Below are positions 21,560 to 33,648 of a stretch of 64,000 bases of DNA, piece by piece. Within the stretch, counting starts at the first letter, position 1, and each line of letters starts with the position of its first letter. The notes under the pieces are model-generated. The model was not told where the DNA came from and searched no databases. It was given only the letters and a program-made list of their open reading frames with translations. A program made the position numbers and the translations under genes. This stretch comes from Carallia brachiata. Lineage: Eukaryota > Streptophyta > Magnoliopsida > Malpighiales > Rhizophoraceae. The stretch spans positions 359,571-423,570 of the forward strand of contig JADCRB010000021.1 in assembly GCA_021464245.1 (NCBI GenBank), written 5' to 3'.

Positions 21560-24010
21560 GGGACGTCAATCACATTCCCTCCGCCAGTTGATAGAAACAA
21601 GAATCTGAGAGTGCTTAAAAAAGGCTGCATTTTGTCTTTTTTTTTTTTCCGGTTGGAAGTCAGGGAGGTGAGGAGGAAAGTGGGGAGGGAGGAGACTGAA
21701 GGAGGGAAAACCTGAAGGCTTGGGCGGGAAATTATTTGTTAAATTGATTAATTAGTTATCAATACAGTCTCATCACATTGGATAATCAAGGCCTGATTTG
21801 TAACCTCCGTGCACAAAGTCAAATTAACACGTTTTAGACGCTAGTTCACATTATCATTGTATACATATTTTTTATTTTTAAATTATAATAATTTAATATG
21901 TACTATCTGAGATAAATTTTAATGGTGGTTTAGTGTTCTTCTCTTATATATGGGGTTTGGATTCAAGTTTTTTAATTGTTACCCAATTTCGAATAAAAAA
22001 AATTATGTTGAGGCTCAATATTAAATTTTAGGCTTGTTAACATCAAGACTATACATGATAAGACTTATTCAGACTCAACAGTACTTAAATGAAGAGTTTT
22101 CTTTATACAAAAAATTGAATGAAGACGTGAGTAGATACGATAACTTACATACTGATAATGTATATTTTCTTTGATAAAAAAATTAATACGTAGATTTATA
22201 TTTGCGGCATGTCTAATTTTTCAAATTAGCCTATTGTTTTTAGATTAGAAAGTAGATTATCTTATTCAATTAAATTTAATCCAAAGACAAAGAAAAATAT
22301 ATAATTGAATTCTTTGATTAACATATATCAACTCCATCCAAGCCCAAGCTAGCAATTGTCCAGGGCAGTAGCTATTGTCCGGTTTCAGTTGGTAGCGATG
22401 GTCCAGTTTCAGTCAGCAAAATAATAAAATTTGTTTCCGCGCATGGGTTTGTTCGACATGTGCTCCATCTAGATTATGCCATTATGGTTGATGGTTCGTT
22501 TTCATATCCCAGTTAATTAAAATAATGATAATCGAGTGATGCAGGCAGCACACATAAGGGATATTTCACTTTGTCCATTTTAAATGATCTAATAACGTTT
22601 AATCTGTATTCCTAGAGCTGCGGAAGCTTGAATTATTCTATTTATTTCTTGGTCAACTCTTATTTTATAGTAATTTATTAAAAATGAAAAACTCAGGTAA
22701 CAAACAAATGTCGTACTATTTTTTTGTTGAAAAAAATGAGAAAATAGGATTGTCCTCCTAACAATTTTATAAAATAGTTGTACAAATGTTTAGAAAATGT
22801 GCATCAAATCTAAATAATTACGACATAAAATAATTTAATTCCACCGAACGCCCTACTAACGGAGACCTATTCTTCCACATGCGAGCCTTATACCATTGAA
22901 AGCTAGATGTGGTTAGATAGCACCATATGAATATTGTAGGTTCGTTCTCCTTTCCATTTCTCTTAATCAGAAGACAACTGTTTCATTAATAGATTGTGGA
23001 ATTTGTATCCACATTGCAGAGTTCATTCAAAAGGTATCATGCAGAAGATACACAAAGATGTCCTCGTATATTATCATGATAAATAATTATCGACTCAATT
23101 CACATAAACATCTCCAATGAGATTTCCGTAGAAGAAACATAGCCCATGAGAAAAATATCCACTGCATAAACGGTAAACCACAAAAAAAAAAAAAAAAAAT
23201 CCCATTTTCCAATGCAGGCTACGGGGTTCACGTATTGTCGGACAAAACAACTGAAAAGCTTGAATACTCTTGTTTATCCAAAGAGAAAGACCAGGTCCAA
23301 GTACTCCTGAGACATTCAACTATTTTAGTAGTCACCACTCACCGCCGCAATATTTGCATCAAAGTACATCTTTACATTTCCCTCTTTTTTTTTTTTCTTT
23401 TTTTTTTTCTGTTAATTACTTTTCCCTGTTTATCAGGAGTGAAAGTGTGCTACATCATTTTTTTCGAAGAGTATCATTACACTTTCAGAGAATCGGGTTT
23501 TTGTCCGATTGAAAAGAATTCGTCCAACTTAAACAACTCCCTTAACATCATAAATCCACCTGAGTTCTCCAAAGAAGTTTATAACTCTGCCTCTCCAATT
23601 TGATCAAGAGAACAAGCAAATAAATCAAGAACAACAATAGCATCAGCTAGCCCCTGTGATGACCGTTTGCAGAAGCTGCAAGATCTCATATGAATTGTGA
23701 TGGCAATGCTGAGATCCGACTCCACGACCTGGGCCCAGAGTTCAGGTCCAGATGTGAAGACCAGGATCCTCGAGCCTGTATTCGCTGAACATCCTTCAGG
23801 AGGAAGTCCAAATGCAACTGATAATTGCTGCTCCGGTGTATCTTTAAGGGCAACGGCCCGGAACTGGTGGTGCTAAAGAATGGATTTCTTCAATTGCGGT
23901 GGCAACATTAAACTCACATTCATGTACGGGTAGTAAAAAATCTTGCTTTTTGACAAATGCTGTGTTTCCAAATTGATAGAGCTTGGAACCATGTGGTTTC
24001 TTGTAAGTAA
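19084..24010. repeat. Segmental direct repeat, block B
   Basis: This is the partner of 1-7,425. It begins inside the large intron of MRS2 copy B (tcctgtataatcacaca against tcctgtataagcacaca at position 1) and ends near ggaaccatgtgg. It lacks both insertions of block A and ~1.1 kb of the SEC23-like sequence. The order MRS2 then SEC23-like is the same as in block A. Confidence 0.85.
23265..23985 (-). pseudogene. SEC23-like retrocopy, block B (5' half only)
   Basis: On the minus strand, collinear SEC23 fragments can be read: [92 protein letters not shown], then a short piece with VKMYFDANIA. The copy stops near 23,265, where block B joins sequence that in block A lies beyond the end of the SEC23-like copy. 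The 3' half was therefore deleted in B. Frameshifts and stops make it non-functional. It keeps the frame better than copy A in the QQLSVAFGL region. Confidence 0.75.
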
Positions 24011-24860
24011 CAAATTATCAAATCAATAGCAAGCAATTTTTGCCGATTTGACAAATTAAATCAAAGCACGAGAGACGTTTGCAAAGACTGTGACGTAGGA
24101 TGAGGAAAATGCCACATTATGTGTAATAACTCAGACACGACAGAAATATAAGTGCAGGGCACGAACAACCATTCCCGGCTACTGCTAGCTTTCAATCTTT
24201 TATAAAGGAAGAGTACCAAGAAATGCCTCGAAAGGAAAAACAACAACCAGAATGAATGCCTTTATTGAAATTGAAGTTCAAAGTGAACACCTGTTCTGGA
24301 GAAACCTCGCGTTCACCGCGAAACACGAGAACCTTGGAGCACTCTGAAAACCCCCGAATCATAAACCCTAACCATGCTACTATCGAACTGAGCCACTGGA
24401 CGAGGATCTGTTTATTATTTACTTTATTTTATTTTATATATATATATATATTTAAAATACTAACCAACATCTTTTGAGTACTTTTTAATACTGTTGTATT
24501 GCCGGAAAAAATTTATTCAAAAAGTTTTTAAATTGTAATTCATTATATTCATTATATAATTACATGGATTATAAGCACCATAAAGAAAAAATTACTATTT
24601 ATTTCTTATACTGACCAACTATCCTACTTTATCCCATATTTAACTGGTTAATAAGATAGATATAGTAATAGGATATATTAGTGTGAATTTACTATCTCAT
24701 GATATGTGATAGTATTATCATTCTAACTCCTATGAGTTAGTCTATCATATATCATGGACTAATATTAATAAATTATATATTTATTAAAATATTTTTTAAT
24801 TAAAATAAAATTTAAATATTTTTTAAAAAATTAACATAAAACTTAAAAAATTCATTTTTC

Positions 24861-25051
24861 ACTCTTCTTCTCTCTCTTTTCTCTCTCCCTCCTCCCTCCT
24901 CTCTCTCACTCCTCGTCTCTCTCTCTTCCCTTTCTCTCTCCTCCCTCTTCTGTCTCTCTCACTCCTCATCTCTCTCTCTTCCCTTTCTCGCCCCTCCCTC
25001 CTCCTTCCTCCCTTCCTTTCTCTCTTCTCACTCTCTCTCTCTCTCTCTCTC
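24861..25051. repeat. CT-rich low-complexity block
   Basis: About 190 bases are almost purely C and T on the plus strand, ending in a clean (ct)n run. Two interior stretches are near repeats (ctctctctcttccctttctc). It lies inside AT-rich DNA. Confidence 0.9.
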
Positions 25052-26895
25052 GTGCTCATTCTTTAATGTTTTTTCATATTAATTTGAAAATTTATCTCTT
25101 AAAATTTATTTAATTTTTTCTCAAAAAATTTAAAAAGTTATTAATCTCTTTTCTTTGATATTTTAAAATTTGTTTGTATAAATAAAATTAATGCTTAATT
25201 TTAAAAAATATTTTTCATATAAAATTGAAAAATTATAAATAATATAATATATAATAACATGTAAAATAAATATTAATTTAATTACCTAATTTTATTATTT
25301 TTAATAAAATATTAAAATTAATAGTAATATAATCAATCTTTTCTAAGGGTAAAAAAATAATGTTGATATATTATACTATTATATCTCATATCATCTAAAT
25401 ATTAAATATGATAACTATTTTATACTGTTTCATGATATCCAAACATAATATAGGTTAATAATTTAATATATCCTCTATTATATTAGTTTATATTATCTTA
25501 TATCGTATTATCTAATCTGTGTACCAAATGCACTCATAATCTACACAGTTACACAACAAATTCAATAAATTACAATTCAAAAATTCTTCTGAACACTTTT
25601 TTTTCTATCAAATAACTTTTCTCTTACTTAAAAAAGGAAGAATATAAATTGATGATTAAAATTTAAAAAAGAAAAACTAAACATATTATTAAGTATTATT
25701 AAATAAATTATATTATTATTTTATTATTAGTGAAGATTAATTTACGTAATAAATTTCTTTGATTGTGTTTAATTTTTGTTTTTGTTTTTGAATTTGTGGA
25801 GAAGGATTTGTTTGGGTTGTGAGAGGCATACGAATACTTGGGCCATTAGGCATGGCCTTCAATTGGAATTCCCAACCACCTGGTCTGAAAAAAACGTGAG
25901 TGAGGGCCATAGACTTGTGCTTAACCACTTTTAGCTAATAAGCCCAAACATGTTGCGAATTGCAATCCAAATTGGTGAATATATTAATGAAATATCCTAT
26001 AATTGGTATTTGAGTCCTTTTTAAAATTAAAAGTCAAGCTCGACGAGGAGGGATTTTTTTGATAAATTTATTTCATTGGTATTTGCTATTAGAGAATTTC
26101 CTATAAGAAAAGGAGAGAAGAATGAAATTTTTGTTTTATGACCACGTCTTAAAATATTTTTCATAACGAGTGTCAAAATTTTCCTAACTGATGTGACTCA
26201 GATTCGGCTATCATTCTTTAGTTCTTCTTTATTTGGTGGTGTGTATAAACATAAGCGTAATTTCATATTGATTACAAAATAATAAAATTAATGTTGCATC
26301 TCTCGGCCATCCATCATGCTTCTGGATATCAGGATATAATACAATATTGTTCCCTGTGTTCGCTGGACGATTTTTTAGATTTAGATATAGATACTTACAC
26401 CATGAAAGTTTTAAGGAAAATTTACATTTTACAACTACGTAAACATGCGTTCTAATTCTTAAAACATTCTGGTGGGAATTTAAACTGATGATCAATTTAA
26501 ATTTTGATAGAAGATGAATAATCAATTATTGGCTAAGATGTGGGTATTATCAGAATTTTCATTAATTTTACTTTTATTACATGACTCAAATCTGACAAGG
26601 AAAATTAAAATAAACAGATATATAAAAAGTTTTGTTAGGCAAGCGTCAGTCATTTTTTAATAAAGAAAAAAAAAAAAAAAAACAAGACAAAACAGAGTGG
26701 TGGAACTTGTGTTAACCAACGCACAATAAGTTCTGCGTATTCTTTATAGAAGAAGCATTTAAAGCATAGGTCACATTCTGATTAATGATTAAACTTGCGG
26801 CCGGCTGCAATGACCTTCGTAAGGATATACATTTTACGGAAGAATACACGCATCCGGAGATTCTTATCTGACTTGGTGTCCAACTAATGTGTCAA

Positions 26896-27030
26896 AATAC
26901 AATGAATTTTTTATTTTGTACAATTATATTGATATTTTATGTAATAATAAAATAAAGTGATAAGATATAATCCTTTTATTACTGTATATTTTATCAATAT
27001 AATTACACAAAATTAAACAGTAGTTGTATT
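26896..27030. mobile_element. Small foldback MITE
   Basis: The left half (aatacaatgaattttttatt ... aataataaaa) and the right half read in reverse (aatacaactactgtttaatt ... cagtaataaaa) share most bases, including aattatattgata. The element is ~135 bp with almost no loop. Superfamily unknown. Confidence 0.65.
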
Positions 27031-27854
27031 ATTAATATTTCCTTTGAATAATTTTCTCTGAACATGTATCGGTGCCCTACCTTTTGTTTTCTTTCTGTGA
27101 CCGAATATGGTTGCAAACTTTTAGAACCAACTTGTCAAATTATTTCCGTAAAGGATATAAGGGGACTGTCACAACTCCAGATCCAAGAAATCTTTTATTG
27201 CTTAAAATGCGTGCATGTATGCACTCAGAGAGAAAGAGAGACAACCAATGTTATGTATATATAGCTCCAATATATTCGCTCAATGCATTCACCAATCAAA
27301 ACTCATAATTTCCTCAACCACAATTATAGAAAATGTGTGGCATAATCAAGTGGACCATAATTGAAAAACCCACGAGCCAGCACATGGCATTGTCCCTCCC
27401 ATTTGGGTCTTGATGAATTAATAATATCCTTCTCAAAAAATAATGGTGCACTTCAAATACATCTATCATCTATGAATATAAAATAACATATTTCAGAAAT
27501 AAAGAAAGCACGTACGTAGCATTAAAATTCAAAGAATAAAAACACTCAACAACACTATGACAGCGAGGACCAAAAATAAACAATATCAAAACATGGTTGA
27601 TTATTTAACGAGCCATTAGTAATAAACAAGCAGACAATAGGGCTTAAGTTCATTGCTTCTTGTCCATTACTAATGTCTCTAGAGCTTTTGATAGATATCT
27701 ACATACGATTGAATAAAGGTGCAGAAACATCCTAAAGAAATTACACAATATCAATTGCAAGATCCATTTTGCACACAAAAGCCATGCGGAATAGTCTTCA
27801 TATTACAAATTAAGGGACAGCATAGGTGGAATTGTATATATATATATATTGGTT

Positions 27855-29517
27855 TCAGCTTCTGCTTTTGCATTTCTCCATAGCTCTTGGTGCTGAAAGA
27901 TGGAAATAAAAAGGTTATTGTCATCAGAATTTAGAAACTAATAATAGATGAATATACTGAAAATTTTTGAAATATTTTTTGACGGGAAAATTGGGAAGCA
28001 TTTTTTAATTAGGTGCATACCAAGTCCAATAGCCTCCGATCCTTTCATAATGCGCAAGCGCTTGCATGAATCAACGAACATCCTGTATAGATCAAGTAAT
28101 TATATAGATAAGTAACAACTTGATGTAATATTAAATAGAAGATTGAAATGACGCTATGCACACAACTTGACGTGTGCCAATGTAAGAGTTTACTTGGCTA
28201 GATGAATACTATGATGAAGGGCAAAATTTTATGTGTTTTCATTCAATTTTTTCAATTTCTTTCTTGATTTTGGGATTTGATATATTTAGTGAAATGAAGA
28301 AAAACTTACCTCCATGGAACATCCCCGACGAGCATCCAGTCGCCATCCTTATCTTCATAGGTTGGCACATACTCTGAGCTATTGAGGAGATCCATCAGCT
28401 TACTTTCATTCATAAAGTCTATCATTCCTTGGGCTCTATAATTTCCTTCAAAAGTTGACAAAATAATGCTAATTAATACACGTCATAATAAACTATTTCT
28501 ATTTCCATCTAATTACGTTGGGAAATTGTTACCTAAAGTTTTCACTTGATGAGTTAGCATATTGTTATAATATTTCTTATACATTATGTGTAATTAGAAG
28601 AACCATAATTTGTCATTTATAGCCTAAAGTAAAATGCTTAATTATTGGAGGACAATGCCCGTATAGAGATAGGAAAGGTAAGAGTCGAATTCTTTACTCC
28701 CCCTTCCTCGAGGTGTGAGCTAAGTACTTGAGCTGATCTAAAATATTTATGGTAAACTAAAAATAATTACTTTCAAAACTCTGGTTGAGTTGACATATAT
28801 AAGATTATACTGCATGTGAAAACTTACCCATGGTGAAGGAACTAAACATTTTGGCTAAGGCATCAGACAGTTCTTGATAGCTCTTGTACATCTTCAAGTC
28901 CACCTTGCGAAGATAGGGTGCACCATCCATGCAAACCTTAATAAATGCTGCGGTGGTACTCCTACTAGCCTTTTGATCATGACCAAGACCTTCCTCTCCA
29001 GTATTCTTCTGAGCCATAATATTCTTCCTATAAGATCTCACTGGTGGCCAACCTACCACTTGTGTCCTGAAATGCAGAATAAAATTCAATTAAAAACTTG
29101 TTATTATCTATTACCATCAAAAAGATCTGTAGCTGTCATTTGGTTTAGAATAATGATTGTTGCAGAAGTTGTACACAGATAAAAAAAAAAAAATGAAAGA
29201 ATTAGTAGACATTAATCAATTACTAACTTGGCAGGTGGTTTGGAGTGGTCTTTGATGCTGGCAGAAAGGTGGTTCTTCTGATCTTTTGCAGCCAAATTCT
29301 TAACACTCTCATTCAGATCCACCAGACCTTCTTTGGGCTGAAGATTGAGCTTCAAATCAACAGTCTCCGCAAACCCTCTCTTCCCAGAAGCCTTTGGAGG
29401 CTGATTTTCCACTTCATTCTTGCCGCCACCTCCACCACCGCCGCCGCCGGGCAGAGCCAGGCAAAGCTCAGTCTCCTTGAAGTTCAGAACCCGCTCGGTA
29501 CCTAGCACGCTTGCCAT
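27855..29517 (-). CDS. Aux/IAA transcriptional repressor, IAA14/IAA16/IAA7-type
   Basis: This nuclear repressor of auxin-responsive transcription binds ARF factors and is degraded through TIR1/AFB with auxin. Five exons are visible: 29228..29517, 28828..29066, 28310..28445, 28021..28082 and 27855..27892, giving 254 aa. All borders are GT-AG and phases agree. The start is the ATG at 29517 ([13 protein letters not shown]); the five GTG codons before it are not a start. Domain I has the EAR-type motif [10 protein letters not shown], followed by a run of nine glycines and [14 protein letters not shown]. Domain II is the degron [13 protein letters not shown]. Domains III/IV (PB1) include [35 protein letters not shown] and [19 protein letters not shown]. 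The end KCKSRS is typical of the IAA7/14/16/17 clade. It is transcribed away from the IAA4-type gene at 42,472. Confidence 0.95.
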
Positions 29518-29625
29518 CACCACCACCACCACAGAATGGTCTAGCTCTCGATCTGTAGCGAGCTTCTTTCTTGTATTATTATAGCTACTTAATTGGCTTG
29601 TTTCTGATGTTGATGGCTACTCCTT

Positions 29626-29631
29626 TGTCTC
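29626..29631. promoter_or_regulatory. TGTCTC auxin-response core near the IAA14/16-like start
   Basis: TGTCTC on the plus strand lies ~110 bp upstream of the ATG (GAGACA on the coding strand). This is the canonical ARF-binding core, and many Aux/IAA genes are themselves auxin-induced. A single 6-mer can occur by chance. Confidence 0.4.
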
Positions 29632-30498
29632 CTTTTTTCTTCTTCTTTTCCCTCCTTCTCTCTGATCTCCTTTTTGTGTCCTCTTCTTTGTTTTACAGCC
29701 AAGCTGTAGACCCAATAATATAACCGTGTTCTGGAGGGTGGGGCCCTTTTTTTGTCCACATGCATGTGTATTTTAAAATAAAATATAATTTAAAAACATA
29801 AGTGATAATCACAAACTCGTAAAAAAAGAAATTATCTCGCTCCACGGTGGAAAGCAGCAAGAGCCACCGTAAATGCCATAACAAGTGTAGATTTGTGGGT
29901 TTTTGACACGTGGAGAGTGTTACGCCGTTTATACATCCGGAGCTGTTAATGAAAGTTGGTTATTGGTATTGAAAAAAATTAAAAGTTGGTTACTCAATTG
30001 AGTGCAAAAAAAAAAAAAAAGTTAACAAAACATAATTTATTTTTTTGACAGTAATTAATTGAACTTAAAGTCCGTCACCGTACTTTTTTTTTACTCAATA
30101 TTCTTTTTAGTACAATGATCTTCATCACTTATCATTTTCTCATTTATTTTAGGGTAATTTTTAAAAGTGTTGTTGTACTTACCTTTTTCCTATAAAAATA
30201 CCACTCACATAATTTTATATGTCTCACAAATTTATTTATTTTTTTAATTTTAATTAGCTCTCACTTTTTGTCATTTTTGTTTTCCCTCATTTTTGCCACT
30301 GAATCAAATTTCAAAATCCCTTTCCTTCTTCCTAAAAAAGAAAATAATAATAATAATTCGGACTGCGTTTCCTTTTAGGCTGTGGATTTGCTATCTCGCC
30401 TCCACCTCTATCCCAATTAATTTCCGCTTCCAAGTTCCACCAGTTCATGGGTTCCGTTTGTACAGGTTAATTGTCGCTCTCCCAAGAAAAAAAACACT

Positions 30499-30524
30499 CC
30501 CCCCCCCCCCCCCCCTTTTTTTTT
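30499..30524. repeat. C17-T9 homopolymer tract
   Basis: Seventeen C residues are followed by nine T residues. The length is likely unstable, both biologically and in sequencing. Confidence 0.95.
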
Positions 30525-33500
30525 GTCCATTGAAGCTGCTTCGAGCAACGATAAGAAAGAAAGAATTCTGGGAAAAAGAATTGAAGTTTAAATTCTAAAC
30601 ATTGTAATTAATAACCATTACTTCTACCCATTTAGATTATTTAGATTATGCTCAATCCAAAAATAAATAAATAAACCCTCTTTATTCTTTTGCTTTAAGC
30701 ACACGTTCAAGGAACCCTCCAGCATTCCCTGTTTCATGATCATCAGGAGCAACTTTTTCGGTCCAATTAATAAGCCAATTGGATTGGAATCATATATATT
30801 TTAGGATTTTACGGGGACCGTTAGGTGGCCATACTTAGCTGACCAAACAACGTCCAAACATTATTCAATTTGTATAACGGTAATTATATTTTATACAATT
30901 ATAATTAAAAAATATAAATAAGAAATAGTAATAATATTTTGTATCGTTTTTTATTATTACGGTTACATAAAATATTCTCTTTATTGCACAAAACATAAGT
31001 CTGAAAATTGTCTGGCCAGTAAAGTGCATGGCCACCAACGTTTTCTGTTTACAGATAACCCATGCATGCACTCTCGCGCTAATTAATTATAATTTGGCCC
31101 ATAATGACTACATATCGTGTGAATTGGCATAACATTAGGGTTAATTATCTTGAAATCCCTGATTGCAACTTTTTCGAATGAAAAATGGCATGATAGATTG
31201 AATTAATTGAAGAAATCACTAATTAGTTAAAGTCATGCATAAAAAAAAAAAAAAACTAATTAGTTAAAGTTGATGCTGGTGCATAAAAGAAAGTGGGTAA
31301 AAAAAAAACTAAAAAGGGCAGCAGCAAGTGCAATATCACCCTGCTACACGAATTAGCATCAATCAATAGCATAGCATTGATCAACGTCATTAATTCTAAA
31401 GTTCTTGAGGGCATGGTTGTGACTTAGCGACAAGTCACATCTCTAAACCTAGCTGTGCCCTTGCCATATCAACATCTTGAGACCACATTTTTGCTTCGTC
31501 TCTGACTATCCCACCTATATATATTGATAAGGTCCTGATCCGGTAAAAATGTCTACACATGTTAATAACATTGAGCCCTTCTAACTTCCTGTAATGTTCA
31601 CATAAATGCATTCAATGGTTAAAGATTCGGTTTTTAACGTGCTTCATCTTAATTTTGAATTTCACTGTTTGTTATTGAATTTTTTTGTGTGCTCTTTAAC
31701 TTTAGGATAAAGACACTTTTCATATCTCTAAACTTGTTTACACCAAAAAAATATATAAATCTTGTAATGTATTGTTCGATCCATCAATTTTGCGACTCAA
31801 GTGCTTGTCCAGATCTGTGAATGATCACTTGCAATCATTTCTTTAGTTATAAGAGATAACTATCCCATGGCTTTAGGAGATAGCCAATCCCCGCCAGATC
31901 TGCCCTGTAAATAACACTGTCCATTTATACAGCCACTAACAACAAGCACTGGCCTTTTATATTTCGGAATTTGGGTGGAGTCAAATTCACATAATAATAC
32001 AAGAAATCTATTTTTCTATTGGATTTTAAAACCCCTAACAGCTCCTTATCTAGTATAAGAAAGTGACTTCCACCTGAGATTACTTTTGGCAATATTTTTT
32101 TTTTGATAAAAAAAAATTTATCGCATATATGTTGGTTATCATATCTGCGGACTAATGTCAAAGTATTCTTTATGTGTATCTCATTTAACCAAACTAATAA
32201 GAAGGGACCCTCACTTAAGCATTATTCAGTCCGAGCAGACCTCTCCAAACTAACTACAATAATTGTCAAATCTGAAATCAGCCCATATACGTATAATTAA
32301 ACTAACGATCAAATAAGGATATTACCTTCAAATGTGGATACTGAGATTCATTACAAATAGAATAACAACTACCAATTTATTACCTCAAGTAATAATAATT
32401 ATCCGTTTTACAATAATACGAGTATGAATATATATACATACGTGTGTGTTGATCGACAATCTCTGGTTTTACAATATTGCTGGGACCCAGTTGCTACAGA
32501 ACCTAGAGGCTAGCTGGCTTTAGGTTATCCTAATATTTGTCACTAAGGTTGTGTCCCACACACATATCCTGTCGTACCCCAAGTGATCCTGTGGTCATAT
32601 TTTGGCCACCAAATTCCGGATATATAGTCACAGGAGAACAAGATCCTTTGGATTTTCCATGCATATGAGAATTGATTTATGTACCTGCCAAAGCCAATTT
32701 CTTTGTTAGTATAATTTTCGATTGAAGTACGCTAATAGACAGCATTTAAGCACCTCGAGTTCTATGTTTTCGTGTTCGAATTTTTTAACAGTCAAACTTT
32801 TTTAGCTAGCTATAGTCTCAATACCGTGATGGGGAATAATTTTGTACGTAAAAAACATGCAAAGATACCTTGTATCAAGAGAAAAAAAAGAAAATATCAA
32901 TCATGTTATTCCTCGTCTTCTCGGGCCGATAGAGAGGTACCAATCCACAATGTACATTCGCATTTCAACTAAAGGAAATGACAAAACAAAAAAAATATCA
33001 CTATAGGAAAAAGGGATACCCCAATTTTACATTGATGATTGCCAATTTCATTTAATTTGCAAAGTCTATGATTCAAAGGACACCTAAATCGATATTAAAT
33101 TTTAATATATTTTTGTTTGTCGAGGACATGAAAAAGTAAGGATAATACCTTATATTTTTGTTAGAACAAATTGTCATCTTATTTAAGGAAAGTATAAAAG
33201 TCACGAGAATAAATTCATACTCTAATACTATATTGACTATATGTTTAATTTTACCACTTAACTTAATACAGTTGCAAACCCTTGGATTTTCACACAAGAT
33301 TAAGCCATTAACCACTTCATCTTGGGCCTACATGAATCAGTCCTGACGTATGCGACATGAAGCATGGAGACTCGTAGCCTTCCATTTAAAACCCCATCAA
33401 CGGAAAGGCTCTCCAACCCTTTAAATGCTCAAGCCTCCCTAAGGCTTAAAGAACGTGCGATAGTTCTCTTTTAACATTTACTTGTCTTACTTAACTATTG

Positions 33501-33622
33501 GCAGCCTCCCTCAAACTTGAGGTTTCAGCGTTAATATTAGGTCTTAGCACTTGCTTTGCATGTGTTTTACCTTGCTTCACCATCAACAACCCACACTCAT
33601 CAGTACACATTACTTAATCTAA

Positions 33623-33648
33623 ATATATATATATATATATATATATAT
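33623..33648. repeat. (AT)n microsatellite
   Basis: About 13 uninterrupted at units in intergenic DNA. Confidence 0.95.

Larger units (their letters stand above)
24011..27854. other. Intergenic, very AT-rich
   Basis: No gene is supported. It contains a CT-rich block (24,861-25,051), extended AT-rich sequence at 24,420-25,560 that looks like an old non-autonomous element with repeated atgatat/atatcat text, and a small MITE at 26,896-27,030. The end nearest 27,854 should be the 3' UTR of the IAA14/16-like gene, with a (ta)n run at 27,836-27,849. Confidence 0.5.

Noticed and set aside
24250..24420. On the minus strand, text resembling a tRNA box A (tggctcagttcgatag) with a weak box B-like sequence after it
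   Set aside because: No cloverleaf with paired acceptor ends can be built and box B is poor; it may be a tRNA-derived SINE relic but I cannot support it.
24859..25059. Arg/Glu-rich open frame on the minus strand
   Set aside because: It is the translation of the CT-rich low-complexity block.
29518..29532. Extended start of the IAA14/16-like protein by five Val codons
   Set aside because: The extension begins with GTG, not ATG; the ATG at 29517 fits family starts.
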